The notes below the pieces were generated by a model. It was not told the origin of the DNA, ran no database searches, and saw only the letters and a program-made list of their open reading frames with translations. 64,000 bases of DNA from positions 186,001 through 250,000 of the forward strand of contig NZ_JH600286.1 of NCBI RefSeq assembly GCF_000245335.1, given 5' to 3'. Below, piece after piece: positions 31,510 to 40,106 of this stretch. Both the position numbers and the translations under genes were made by a program. Each line of letters starts with the position of its first letter. Position 1 is the stretch's first letter. This stretch comes from Bacillus mojavensis RO-H-1 = KCTC 3706. GTDB taxonomy: Bacteria; Bacillota; Bacilli; Bacillales; Bacillaceae.

Positions 31510-32166
31510 ATGGAAATTGAAAGAATAAACGAGCATACAGTAAAATTTTATATGTCTTATGGAGATATTGAAGATCGCGGTTTTGACAGAGAAGAAATTT
31601 GGTATAACCGTGAGCGCAGTGAAGAACTGTTCTGGGAAGTTATGGATGAAGTTCATGAGGAAGAGGAATTCGCTGTTGAAGGCCCTCTTTGGATTCAAGT
31701 TCAGGCAATGGACAAAGGATTAGAAATTATCGTCACCAAAGCCCAGCTTTCCAAAGACGGACAAAAGCTCGAACTGCCGATTCCTGAGGATAAAAAGCAA
31801 GAACCAGCATCTGAGGATCTTGACGCCTTGCTGGATGATTTCCAAAAAGAAGAGCAAGAAGTCAATCAGGAAGAGAAGGAACAAAAGCTACAATTTGTCT
31901 TGCGGTTTGATGACTTCGAAGATGTAATTTCTCTATCTAAATTAAACGTTAACGGAAGTAAAACGACTTTATATTCGTTTGAGAACCGATATTATTTATA
32001 TGTGGATTTTTACAATTTGACTGATGAAGAGGTTGAAAATCAGCTAAGCATCCTGTTGGAGTATGCGTCTGAATCCTCAATCAGCATACACCGACTTGAA
32101 GAATACGGCAAGCTGGTTGTGTCAGAGCACGCTCTTGAAACGATAAAAAAACACTTTGCATCATAG
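31510..32166 (+). CDS. mecA: MecA, ClpC adaptor protein
   Basis: Adaptor that delivers ComK and ComS to ClpCP and promotes ClpC oligomerisation, so it controls competence. The 218-residue protein has the N-terminal target-binding domain (MEIERINEHTVKFYMSYGD), an acidic linker (about residues 95-125) and the C-terminal ClpC-binding domain (LQFVLRFDDFEDVISL...). AGAAGGGAAGG precedes the ATG. It ends in its own terminator. Confidence 0.96.
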   Translation: MEIERINEHTVKFYMSYGDIEDRGFDREEIWYNRERSEELFWEVMDEVHEEEEFAVEGPLWIQVQAMDKGLEIIVTKAQLSKDGQKLELPIPEDKKQEPASEDLDALLDDFQKEEQEVNQEEKEQKLQFVLRFDDFEDVISLSKLNVNGSKTTLYSFENRYYLYVDFYNLTDEEVENQLSILLEYASESSISIHRLEEYGKLVVSEHALETIKKHFAS

Positions 32167-32167
32167 C

Positions 32168-32204
32168 AGACCGATTTCTTGCCGGAAATCGGTTTTTTTC
32201 TATT
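32168..32204 (+). terminator. Terminator of mecA
   Basis: ACCGATTTC / GAAATCGGT hairpin followed by T7. Confidence 0.88.
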
Positions 32205-32323
32205 TCAAAACAACATATTGAAGCTGGAAAATCAAAAACATACATATAGGCAAAACATCAGCAAACAGGAGTTCATCGGTCATTTCCAGAAAGAGTGATG
32301 AATCTGGAAAGGAGAGATGACAA

Positions 32324-33475
32324 TTGTTTAGTGCTGTGACAGAAGACGGTCAAGTTTTTCACCTCATAGGCAGGCAGAGCAGAGATAAATTAAAGCAGAC
32401 CAGGTTTTTTTGCCCGGTGTGTGCAGAGGAGCTTGATGTGAAGCTAGGGTCTCAGAAAGCGCCGCATTTTGCCCATAAACAGAACAAGTCCTGCACGATA
32501 GACATAGAACCTGAGAGCGCCTATCACTTAGAAGGAAAACGGCAGCTATATGTATGGCTGAAAACGCAAAAGGCTTCACCGCTCTTAGAGCCGTATGTGA
32601 AAGAGATTAAACAAAGGCCCGACATCTTGGCGAAAGTTAAGGGAAATACGCTTGCTGTTGAATACCAATGCGCGACTCTCCCTCCTGATGTCTTTCAAAA
32701 AAGAACAGCCGGTTTCAAACAAGCAGGAATGATACCGCGGTGGATTCTTGGGGGCAGCCGCTTAAAACGGACATCTTCATCCTTTTACCAGCTATCCGCT
32801 TTCCATTGGGAGTTTATCAATACCAGTCAGAACAGCGATCTGTTATGTTACTGCCCCAAAACACATTCTTTCCTGAGGCTCAGCCACATGATCCCGTTTT
32901 ACACAACCCATTTTTACTGCTCCGTCCAAACGATTCCAGTCCGTCAGGCAGCGGCAGAAGATCTCTTTTTCACTGAATCGGATTCATCGTTTAAGCACAC
33001 AGATTGGACAGGAGCCATTCTCCGTTTTCGCCGCAAAACTCATCGGTTTCTCTCTAAAGATATAAATCGGCTTAGGCTTTTGTTTTATGAAAAACGGCAA
33101 ACGCCTCTCTCTTTTCTTCCGACAGAGGTGTTTGTTCCTGTACAGAAAGGAGCCGTTTTCAAGAGTCCCGTTTTTGTATGGCAGGGTTATCTTTATCTGT
33201 TTATTACGGATCTTGGGTATAAACATGCACCCATTCGCTTTTCAGCCATTTTGCAGCACTGCAAACTACACATTCATAAAAAGAACATTCTACTCAGAGG
33301 AGAATACAGCGATCAGGGTCTCAGTGAGGCTGTTAAACAGTACATTGAATTTTTGTGCAAGAAGGGATTTTTAAGAGAGACTCAGAAAGAAGTATATGTG
33401 CTGAATCAGCCCGCAAAGCGCAGCCAATCATTACAGGATCTCATTGAAAAAGACAGAAGCTGTTTTATCGAATGA
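32324..33475 (+). CDS. coiA: CoiA, competence protein
   Basis: Competence-induced protein required in transformation, in a family with a nuclease-like fold. The 383-residue protein starts at TTG 32324 after GGAGAG. An N-terminal zinc-binding-like segment (CPVCAEELDVK...APHFAH, Cys27 and Cys30) is followed by a restriction-endonuclease-like core (RPDILAKV...LAVEYQCATL). ComK control is known in B. subtilis; the upstream region has only loose AAAA-N5-TATT-like boxes. It is followed 46 bases later by pepF. Confidence 0.88.
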   Translation: MFSAVTEDGQVFHLIGRQSRDKLKQTRFFCPVCAEELDVKLGSQKAPHFAHKQNKSCTIDIEPESAYHLEGKRQLYVWLKTQKASPLLEPYVKEIKQRPDILAKVKGNTLAVEYQCATLPPDVFQKRTAGFKQAGMIPRWILGGSRLKRTSSSFYQLSAFHWEFINTSQNSDLLCYCPKTHSFLRLSHMIPFYTTHFYCSVQTIPVRQAAAEDLFFTESDSSFKHTDWTGAILRFRRKTHRFLSKDINRLRLLFYEKRQTPLSFLPTEVFVPVQKGAVFKSPVFVWQGYLYLFITDLGYKHAPIRFSAILQHCKLHIHKKNILLRGEYSDQGLSEAVKQYIEFLCKKGFLRETQKEVYVLNQPAKRSQSLQDLIEKDRSCFIE

Positions 33476-33521
33476 GTTTTCCTGATTTGGCTCACCCTAA
33501 GACAAAGGTGGTGGGCTGGTT

Positions 33522-35534
33522 GTGAGAAGCACAAAAGGAAAGGTTTTTCGTGTTTTTACTGCTTTTTTGGCATTCGTTCTCTTCATAACTGCATATGATT
33601 TGACAAATGGCAGTGAAAAACCGGAAGATATTCACAACACAAGTTTATTGAGAAACAACCGTTTTTTCAATTGGCTTGAATTAAAGAAAACGAGGGGGAT
33701 CACCATGGCTGAGGAAAAAAAAGCAAATCAACTGCCTGACCGAAGTGAGGTAAAGGTAGAGGACACATGGAGACTTGAGGATATTTTTCCTAGTGATGAG
33801 GCCTGGAATAAAGAATTTCAAGCTGTTAAAGAATTAATACCTGATTTATCTAAGTATAAAGGCAAGCTGGCTGATTCAGCCGATCATTTATACGAAGCCC
33901 TTACTTACCAGGATAAGGTGATGGAGCGTTTGGGCAAACTTTACACATACGCGCATATGCGCTCAGACCAAGATACAGGGAACTCCTTTTATCAGGGACT
34001 TAATGATAAGGCTGGAAATCTGTATACACAGGCCGCAAGCGCAACAGCTTATCTTGTTCCGGAAATTTTATCCATAGAAGAAGACAAACTGCAGCAGTTT
34101 ATTCTTGAAAAAGAAGAGCTGAAGCTTTACTCTCATGCCATTGAGGAAATCACAAAGGAACGACCGCACGTGCTGAGCGAGAAGGAAGAAGCGCTGCTGG
34201 CTGAAGCTTCTGAGGTGCTGTCTTCGTCGTCAAATACGTTCAGCGTGTTAAATAATGCCGATATTACATTCCCATCTATTAAAGATGAAGAGGGGAATGA
34301 AAAACAGATCACTCACGGCAATTTTATTAATTTCTTAGAAAGTGAAAACCGTGAAGTCCGCAAAAATGCGTTTGACGCTGTATATAAAACATACGGCCAA
34401 TATAAAAATACAATGGCGACTACCTTGAGCGGGACTGTGAAAAAAGACAACTTCTACGCAAGAATGAAAAAATACAAGTCAGCACGTGAAGCTGCGCTTT
34501 CTAACAACAGTATTCCTGAAGAGGTATACGACAATCTCATCAAAACGATTAACAAGCATCTTCCGCTGCTGCATCGTTATATTGCACTGAGAAAGAAAGT
34601 GCTTGAGCTGGATGAAGTGCATATCTATGATCTGTATACACCGCTTGTGAAGGATGCGGGAATGAAGGTTACGTACGAGCAAGCTAAGGATTATATGCTG
34701 AAGGGGCTTGCACCTTTAGGAGAGGAATATCGCTCTATCTTAAAAGAGGGGCTTGAAAACCGCTGGGTTGATGTTTATGAGAATAAAGGGAAACGCAACG
34801 GTGCTTATTCTTCTGGAACATACGGCACAAATCCGTATATTTTAATGAACTGGCATGATAACGTCAATAATCTCTTTACGCTAGTGCATGAGTTCGGCCA
34901 CTCTGTTCACAGCTATTATACGAGAAAACACCAGCCATATCCTTACGGCAATTACAGCATCTTTGTCGCGGAAGTTGCTTCTACGACAAACGAAGCACTG
35001 CTTGGTGAATATTTGCTGAACAATTTAGAGGATGAAAAACAGCGTTTATATATTCTCAACCACATGCTTGAGGGCTTTAGAGGAACCGTCTTCAGACAAA
35101 CGATGTTTGCAGAATTTGAACATCTTATCCATATAAAAGCGCAAGAAGGGGAGCCGCTGACACCTGAGCTTCTGACCAATGTATATTATGATCTGAATAA
35201 AAAGTATTTCGGAAACGACATGGTGATTGATAAAGAAATCGGACTCGAATGGTCTCGGATTCCGCATTTCTATTACAACTACTATGTGTATCAGTATGCG
35301 ACAGGGTACAGTGCTGCACAGGCGTTAAGCAGCCAAATTTTGAAGGAAGGCAAGCCTGCGGTTGACCGTTATATTGACTTCCTGAAAGCGGGCAGCTCAC
35401 AATATCCGATCGACATCCTGAAAAAAGCCGGGGTTGATATGACGTCACCAGAACCGATTGAAGCTGCGTGCAAAATGTTTGAGGAAAAGCTTGATGAAAT
35501 GGAAGAACTGCTGCTGAAAGTAAAGCAGTCTTAA
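33522..35534 (+). CDS. pepF: PepF, oligoendopeptidase F, with alternative N termini
   Basis: M3-family zinc oligopeptidase with HEFGHS (His at residue 456 of the long form) and a downstream Glu-rich helix. The frame opens with GTG at 33522 (670 residues), whose N-terminal 61 residues include a hydrophobic segment (VFTAFLAFVLFITAYDL) that would be a membrane anchor or signal. An in-frame ATG at 33705 (MAEEKKANQLPDRSEV) follows GAGGGGG with ideal spacing and gives a cytoplasmic 609-residue enzyme of ordinary PepF length. Both starts are possible; the internal one has the better site. Confidence 0.92.
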   Translation: MRSTKGKVFRVFTAFLAFVLFITAYDLTNGSEKPEDIHNTSLLRNNRFFNWLELKKTRGITMAEEKKANQLPDRSEVKVEDTWRLEDIFPSDEAWNKEFQAVKELIPDLSKYKGKLADSADHLYEALTYQDKVMERLGKLYTYAHMRSDQDTGNSFYQGLNDKAGNLYTQAASATAYLVPEILSIEEDKLQQFILEKEELKLYSHAIEEITKERPHVLSEKEEALLAEASEVLSSSSNTFSVLNNADITFPSIKDEEGNEKQITHGNFINFLESENREVRKNAFDAVYKTYGQYKNTMATTLSGTVKKDNFYARMKKYKSAREAALSNNSIPEEVYDNLIKTINKHLPLLHRYIALRKKVLELDEVHIYDLYTPLVKDAGMKVTYEQAKDYMLKGLAPLGEEYRSILKEGLENRWVDVYENKGKRNGAYSSGTYGTNPYILMNWHDNVNNLFTLVHEFGHSVHSYYTRKHQPYPYGNYSIFVAEVASTTNEALLGEYLLNNLEDEKQRLYILNHMLEGFRGTVFRQTMFAEFEHLIHIKAQEGEPLTPELLTNVYYDLNKKYFGNDMVIDKEIGLEWSRIPHFYYNYYVYQYATGYSAAQALSSQILKEGKPAVDRYIDFLKAGSSQYPIDILKKAGVDMTSPEPIEAACKMFEEKLDEMEELLLKVKQS

Positions 35535-35536
35535 TA

Positions 35537-35577
35537 AAAAATGGCCTGTGCATAAATGATGCACAGGCTTTTTAAAA
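35537..35577. terminator. Terminator between pepF and yizD
   Basis: GCCTGTGCAT / ATGCACAGGC hairpin with flanking A and T tracts; its 3' side touches the yizD stop. Confidence 0.82.
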
Positions 35578-35739
35578 TCCTTTAAAGGTTTTCCGATGAT
35601 TCAGACGGTACAAGGTAAACAGAATAGACAGAAACAGCAGAGGGGACGTAATGTAAAGAGGCAGCATATGCATCATAGCTAATAAATTTAAACAGAAAAA
35701 AACAACAATGCATACAATTGAGATCACATTAAACAGCAT
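35572..35739 (-). CDS. yizD: YizD, small membrane protein
   Basis: A 55-residue protein read on the minus strand from ATG at 35739 after GAGGAGG. It has two hydrophobic helices (about residues 3-22 and 29-43) and a basic tail (LNHRKTFKGF). The position between pepF and RoxS matches yizD of B. subtilis. Function unknown. Confidence 0.8.
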   Translation of the reverse strand: MLFNVISIVCIVVFFCLNLLAMMHMLPLYITSPLLFLSILFTLYRLNHRKTFKGF

Positions 35740-35831
35740 GGCGATCCTCCTCGTCCTTGTTCCTTACAAGCATATGAATGAAACCTGTCAGTTATGTTTT
35801 GTGACAAAAATATGAACATTAAACTTAATGG

Positions 35832-35861
35832 TTGTCAACAGTCGACAACTTTTGATATGAT
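35832..35861 (+). promoter_or_regulatory. Promoter of the RoxS small RNA
   Basis: TTGTCA (35832-35837) and TATGAT (35856-35861) with an 18-base spacer, just before the Rex-like operator. A short palindrome GTTGTC...GACAAC overlaps the -35. Confidence 0.65.
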
Positions 35862-35866
35862 AAGGA

Positions 35867-35882
35867 TGTGAAATTGATCACA
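35867..35882 (+). promoter_or_regulatory. Rex-type operator at the start of RoxS
   Basis: TGTGAAATTGATCACA is an inverted repeat of the TTGTGA...TCACAA type bound by the NADH-sensing repressor Rex. It lies at the expected transcription start of RoxS. Confidence 0.75.
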
Positions 35883-35985
35883 AACAAACATTACCCCTTT
35901 GTTTGACCGTGAAAAATTTCTCCCATCCCCTTTGTTGTCGTTAAGACATATGAAACCGCGCTTATCCCGGCGCGGTTTCTTTAGT
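35868..35985 (+). ncRNA. roxS: RoxS (RsaE-like) regulatory small RNA
   Basis: About 115 bases between yizD and spxH, the known position of RoxS in B. subtilis. Diagnostic features: two C-rich single-stranded motifs (TACCCCTTTG near 35893 and TCCCATCCCCTTTG near 35921) that pair with Shine-Dalgarno regions of target mRNAs, and a GC-rich terminator (AAACCGCG / CGCGGTTT, 35952-35978). RoxS responds to nitric oxide through ResD and to NADH through Rex and lowers expression of respiration and oxidation-reduction genes. The 5' end is inferred from promoter position. Confidence 0.88.
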
Positions 35986-36018
35986 GCTTTGTACAGAACG
36001 TATGTTTGGTTTTTGTGC

Positions 36019-36062
36019 AAAAAAATAGCCTCAAGCATATACATGCCTGCGGCTATTTTTCA
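36019..36062. terminator. Terminator of spxH, possibly bidirectional
   Basis: AAAAATAGCC / GGCTATTTTT hairpin with a long loop; it overlaps the last codons of spxH on the minus strand and can also stop transcription coming from RoxS. Confidence 0.7.
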
Positions 36063-36952
36063 CATGATTGGTATTCATCAGAACTGCTGGTGAGGGACTG
36101 CCAAAACATTCCGTGCTTGGCCTCTACTTTGGCAACTTTTTTAGCAAACGCCAATTTTTTCATTTCCTTTTCTACCTCTTCAAGACTCAAATCATATACA
36201 AGAGCGATTTCCTTAGAGGCAACGAAACGGAAATATTCAATAAAACATTCCAGAGGCGGTGTTTCCGAGGGCTTAGGCTCGTCGCCAAGCATCTCAAATA
36301 AGATTTCTTCATACACATGGTATGAATAGCTGCCGGGGACTTTAAGTCCTTCGTCGTCATGCTGCGTATTAAAGAACGTCAGCGTCGGAGTGGCTGTAAC
36401 ATCCATCTCAGCCGCGATTTTCATGTCGCATTGAAGCGCCTTGACCGCGCTTTGGGAATGGAGGTCTTTTTGAAATTCCTCTAGATCCAGGCTTGTTTTT
36501 GACGCTATTTCCAAAAGCACGTTTTCATCCGTAATGTTCTTCTTCGAAACGAACAGACTCTCCTGCATATTCCGAAGAAATTGCATACCGGCTCTTCTTC
36601 CTTGAAGTTCTGCTGCCTTAAATGCGAGAGCAGCCATATATGGAGAAGAGAGCGGCTGATCTTGCTCAAACCATACACTGCCGTCACACGGCATACCGGA
36701 GCGGCTTGCGATCTTTTCCCAGGCTTCTGCCAGAAGGTGCTTTTTACGTTTCTTATTTAACGCTGTAAGGCTTGCGGAAGCTATGATGCGTAAGGTAAAA
36801 AAACGTCCGTATCTGATTTTCATTTTTTTTATGACAGGTTCTAAGGACCAGCATTCGGGACATAAAGGGTCAACAAACATGTAGATTTCCAGCGGTTTTT
36901 TTGGATGGCCGTGGCAATGGGCGAAGTATTGCTCATGCTGATAATTTGTCAA
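36053..36952 (-). CDS. spxH: SpxH (YjbH), adaptor for ClpXP degradation of Spx
   Basis: DsbA-like thioredoxin-fold protein that binds Spx and stimulates its degradation by ClpXP. The 299-residue protein has CPEC (Cys31, Cys34) and a His/Cys-rich N terminus (HEQYFAHCHGH) tied to zinc and stress sensing. The start overlaps the yjbI stop by 4 bases, so the pair is co-translated. Its target, Spx, is encoded about 6 kb upstream. Confidence 0.94.
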   Translation of the reverse strand: MTNYQHEQYFAHCHGHPKKPLEIYMFVDPLCPECWSLEPVIKKMKIRYGRFFTLRIIASASLTALNKKRKKHLLAEAWEKIASRSGMPCDGSVWFEQDQPLSSPYMAALAFKAAELQGRRAGMQFLRNMQESLFVSKKNITDENVLLEIASKTSLDLEEFQKDLHSQSAVKALQCDMKIAAEMDVTATPTLTFFNTQHDDEGLKVPGSYSYHVYEEILFEMLGDEPKPSETPPLECFIEYFRFVASKEIALVYDLSLEEVEKEMKKLAFAKKVAKVEAKHGMFWQSLTSSSDEYQSCEK

Positions 36953-37347
36953 TATGATCGATCCTCCGCTTCTGTTTGATTCACCATATGCCTTGCTGTC
37001 AACTCCAGCCGGCCAAACAAAAACTCACGAATGTCGCCCTCTAGTCCTACATGGTCCATTGCGTCTTTCATACAGCTGAGCCACGCATCGGCCCTCTCGT
37101 TTGTAATTGGAAAGGGAAGATGCCTTGCCCTGAGCATGGGATGGCCGTGTTCCTCGGTATAAAGGGGAGGCCCGCCTAAATACTGTGTCAAAAATTGCTT
37201 CTGTTTTCTGGCCGTTTCTGTTAAATCGCTCGGAAATATGGGCTTAAGCAAAGGATGAGACGCGACACGCTCATAAAAAGTATCAACAAGTTGCGATAGA
37301 AGTTCTTCTCCAATCGCTTCATAAGGTGCGTTAAACGATTGTCCCAT
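36949..37347 (-). CDS. yjbI: YjbI, truncated (group II) haemoglobin
   Basis: A 132-residue globin-like haem protein. The HPMLRARHLPFPIT segment contains the proximal His region, and YERVASHPLLKPIF near the start matches group II truncated globins. In Bacillus and Staphylococcus it is always next to spxH, and a role in guarding YjbH or in oxidative stress has been proposed. GGAGTAGTC precedes the ATG. Confidence 0.9.
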   Translation of the reverse strand: MGQSFNAPYEAIGEELLSQLVDTFYERVASHPLLKPIFPSDLTETARKQKQFLTQYLGGPPLYTEEHGHPMLRARHLPFPITNERADAWLSCMKDAMDHVGLEGDIREFLFGRLELTARHMVNQTEAEDRSY

Positions 37348-37582
37348 GTTGACTACTCCTTTAAATATGGCTAATAGGAATCATAATTCCTATTGCAAAA
37401 AGTTATTTTCTGTATTTATTTCAATTCATCTATGAATTATTTTAGCAACAAGGCATCATTTCTACAAACAAACTGCCTTTTAAGCGCTTTTTATGCGCTT
37501 GAAGACAGGGTTCGGCTGAGCGCCAGGTTTGTATTTCATATCATATCACATACAAATCATGAATGTGTAAGATTTCACTCCG

Positions 37583-37620
37583 CAAAAAAACCGGAGGGCA
37601 AGTGCCGCTCCGGTTACGCG
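37583..37620 (-). terminator. Terminator of cwlQ (yjbJ)
   Basis: On the minus strand ACCGGAGCGG / CCTCCGGT forms a stem ending in T7, directly at the yjbJ stop. The rest of the gap to yjbI (37348-37585) has one AAGCGC / GCGCTT hairpin near 37478-37500 and no gene. Confidence 0.75.
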
Positions 37621-38345
37621 TAATAGGTTGCTGTTATTTTTTTTACATAGTTTTGAGTTTCTCTGAAAGGCGGAATGCCTCCGTATCGATCAACGTTTCC
37701 CGGGCCGGCGTTATAAGCTGCTAACGCCATGGATACATTGCCATCGTATTTATCCAGCATTTGTTTTAAATATTTCGTTCCGCCCTCAACGTTTTGCTGC
37801 GGATTAAGCGGATTGGAAACGCCAAGTGAGGTTGCTGTTGACGGCATCAGCTGCATTAAACCCATTGCGCCTGCACCGCTGACGGCTTTTGCATTAAAGC
37901 CGGATTCCTGTTTGATGACAGCGCGGATTAGTTTTTCATCGACTCCGTATTTGTCAGAGGCTTTTTTTATAGCGCTGTCGATTGAGAAGTCACCCGAGCT
38001 GATGTTTTTATCCTCTTGTTTGTTTGAGGAGGCATCAACAGCAGCTGTTTCAGTGCTTTCACTCGCTTTTGTAAATTGGCCGACATTGTCGTTTGAATAG
38101 GAGTTAAGCCCGTAAGCTGAAAGCAGTGACGGCGATGTCCCGTAAGCGCTGTTCAGCTGGCTGATAGGGCTTGAAGATGCTGTTGACACAGGTGTTTGCT
38201 GGGACAGTCCATTTGTATATTGGCTAAGCAAGGAGCTGAAGTTTGACAGCGGGCTCTCAGCGCTCTGACTGCCCGTGCTGCGTGCATTTGATATAGACTG
38301 TAATGCCTGAAGCTGAAGGAGAGCCGCCCAATTCGTTACGTTCAC
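37614..38345 (-). CDS. cwlQ: CwlQ (YjbJ), lytic transglycosylase
   Basis: Soluble lytic murein transglycosylase domain (SLT/GEWL-like) that cleaves peptidoglycan. The catalytic Glu147 is in AVIKQESGF, followed by [12 protein letters not shown] and [14 protein letters not shown], the SLT motifs. The GTG at 38345 follows AAGGTGG; the first 125 residues are Ser/Gln-rich and probably disordered. I recall a shorter (about 181 residue) form in strain 168, so the start could differ. There is no clear signal peptide. Confidence 0.85.
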   Translation of the reverse strand: MNVTNWAALLQLQALQSISNARSTGSQSAESPLSNFSSLLSQYTNGLSQQTPVSTASSSPISQLNSAYGTSPSLLSAYGLNSYSNDNVGQFTKASESTETAAVDASSNKQEDKNISSGDFSIDSAIKKASDKYGVDEKLIRAVIKQESGFNAKAVSGAGAMGLMQLMPSTATSLGVSNPLNPQQNVEGGTKYLKQMLDKYDGNVSMALAAYNAGPGNVDRYGGIPPFRETQNYVKKITATYYA

Positions 38346-38359
38346 TATGTCATTCCACC

Positions 38360-38932
38360 TTATATAGACTTTCGTTTTTCTTCATAAAAACGCTGAATTT
38401 TATTTTTGGTTTCTCGCAGAGGAATACTGAATTGCTGAAGCAGCTTTTCAAAGGCCAGTTTGCCTTCATTCCAGTCAGCCGCCTCAAATTCGATTTCATA
38501 ATCCTCTTTATTTAAATATCGGCTGTGATCTAAAACTATTAAACCTTTTTCTGTTTCTTTTTCTGCGCGATTTGTTGCTAAAGATCCAAAATAATGAATG
38601 GCGTCTGTATCGATGTGAAGCTTCTTCAGCTGGTCCTTGACAGGGCCTTTCGGAATCGTGAAACGTGTAAAGTCGGATACGCTGGAAAGCTTCTGGTTGG
38701 TTTCCAGAAGTCCAACTTCAGCCGGTTCTTTTAATGTCAGCACATATTCGTCATTTTTCTTGCGGATTCGAAGCGCCGCCTGTTTCTGTTTCAGTGCGAA
38801 GCAGTTTGTATCAAAATAGTGATTCTCTTGATTTGTAAATTCTTTTTCTGCCAAATCCAGTGCCGCAGCTATGTTTTTAAATTCATGTTTTGTAAGCAGG
38901 TTTTTAAATTCAATTTCAATTTCTTGGCTCAT
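38360..38932 (-). CDS. yjbK: YjbK, CYTH-domain (triphosphate tunnel) protein
   Basis: A 190-residue CYTH-fold protein. The EIEIEFK motif at the N terminus is the ExExK signature of this fold, and alternating charged strands ([35 protein letters not shown]) are consistent with the tunnel. Members hydrolyse inorganic triphosphate or bind triphosphates; the exact activity is not shown. GGAAG-type site upstream. It lies divergent from yjbL. Confidence 0.85.
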   Translation of the reverse strand: MSQEIEIEFKNLLTKHEFKNIAAALDLAEKEFTNQENHYFDTNCFALKQKQAALRIRKKNDEYVLTLKEPAEVGLLETNQKLSSVSDFTRFTIPKGPVKDQLKKLHIDTDAIHYFGSLATNRAEKETEKGLIVLDHSRYLNKEDYEIEFEAADWNEGKLAFEKLLQQFSIPLRETKNKIQRFYEEKRKSI

Positions 38933-39055
38933 AATGGTCTTCCTTTCAGCTCTGTAAATCTCATTTTTACTATTATCTCTTTAGATGTTAGGTTTATCAA
39001 TATCAAGCTTGATATGATAAAATGAATCTGTACTTTGTTTATAAAGGAGAGCATT

Positions 39056-39424
39056 ATGCAAAACAGAATCGAAATTTTAAATGCAACACTATCGGATGAT
39101 GAGCTTCGCCTTACCTGTGAGACAGAAGGAAAAGAAGCAGAACGCAAGCCGTCAGGTCAAATGCTAGTTGATTCTGACAACATTGCTTTTGTATACATAC
39201 TTGAATTAGCTGATTCTTTTGAATATGTCATGATAAAGGAACATATATGGCCTGAACTAAAGCAGGCTCATGATCAAAGAAAACCGATCGTTTTAGAGGC
39301 AGGGAATGAAAGCATTGAGCTGTCAGGCCTGCATGAGGAGCTGGAGTATCTTTTAGAAAATATTAAAGATAATGCGAACTACGGAGAAGAAATGGAAGAA
39401 ACAGTGAAACGCGTTTTTCTATAG
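39056..39424 (+). CDS. yjbL: Conserved protein YjbL
   Basis: A 122-residue acidic protein of unknown function. The ATG at 39056 follows AAAGGAG and gives MQNRIEILNATLSDDELRL; the frame extends to 39035 without a site. It precedes yjbM and may share its transcript. No domain recognised. Confidence 0.78.
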   Translation: MQNRIEILNATLSDDELRLTCETEGKEAERKPSGQMLVDSDNIAFVYILELADSFEYVMIKEHIWPELKQAHDQRKPIVLEAGNESIELSGLHEELEYLLENIKDNANYGEEMEETVKRVFL

Positions 39425-39452
39425 AAACTGGTGCTGAATTGGGGGATGTATG

Positions 39453-40087
39453 ATGGATGACAAGCAATGGGAGCGTTTTTTAGTGCCGTACCGCCAGGCT
39501 GTTGAAGAATTAAAAGTGAAGCTCAAGGGGATCCGCACGCTTTATGAATATGAGGATGACCATTCACCGATTGAGTTTGTGACAGGACGCGTCAAGCCTG
39601 TGGCGAGTATACTCGAAAAAGCCAGACGGAAAAGCATACCATTACATGAAATTGAAACCATGCAGGATATCGCAGGCCTTAGGATCATGTGCCAATTTGT
39701 CGATGACATCCAATTTGTAAAGGAAATGCTGTTTGCCCGAAAAGATTTCACCGTTGTGGATCAGAGAGATTATATTGCAGAACATAAAGAGAGCGGGTAT
39801 CGGTCATATCATCTTGTCGTGATGTATCCTTTGCAGACGATATCTGGAGAGAAACATGTTCTTGTTGAAATACAGATCCGTACGCTGGCGATGAATTTTT
39901 GGGCGACCATTGAGCATTCATTAAATTATAAATACAGCGGAAACATTCCTGAAAAGTAAAACTGAGGCTTCAGCGCGCTTCTGAAGCAGCTTCACGGCTT
40001 GATGAAGAGATGTCGGAGATCAAGGGTGAAATACAGGAAGCTCAAGCTGCCTTTTCTAGAAAGAAAAAAGGAAGCGAGCATCAATAG
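39453..40087 (+). pseudogene. yjbM: YjbM (SasB/RelQ), small alarmone synthetase, frameshifted near C terminus
   Basis: RelA/SpoT-type small (p)ppGpp synthetase. The start at 39453 follows GGGGG; ATG 39450 is the alternative. The open frame (to 39959) includes the synthetase core: RRKSIPLHEIETMQDIAGLR, YRSYHLVV and VEIQIRTLAMNFWATIEH, ending ...NIPEK. The next frame continues with KLRLQRASEAASRLDEEMSE to TAG at 40085-40087. One A added to GAAAAG at about 39953 restores 211 residues, the length I recall for this family. It is likely a base-call error or a late truncation of the helical C terminus. Confidence 0.88.
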
Positions 40088-40106
40088 GTAAAGGGGAAGA
40101 AAAAGC

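Noticed and set aside
32205..32323. ComK box before coiA
   Set aside because: One loose AAAA-N5-TATT-like element without a properly spaced partner.
35899..36329. Plus-strand frames of 64-107 residues across RoxS and spxH end
   Set aside because: They overlap the RNA gene and the 3' end of spxH and lack ribosome sites.
37393..37623. 76-residue plus-strand frame between yjbI and cwlQ
   Set aside because: No ribosome site; it runs into the cwlQ terminator and has no recognisable pattern.
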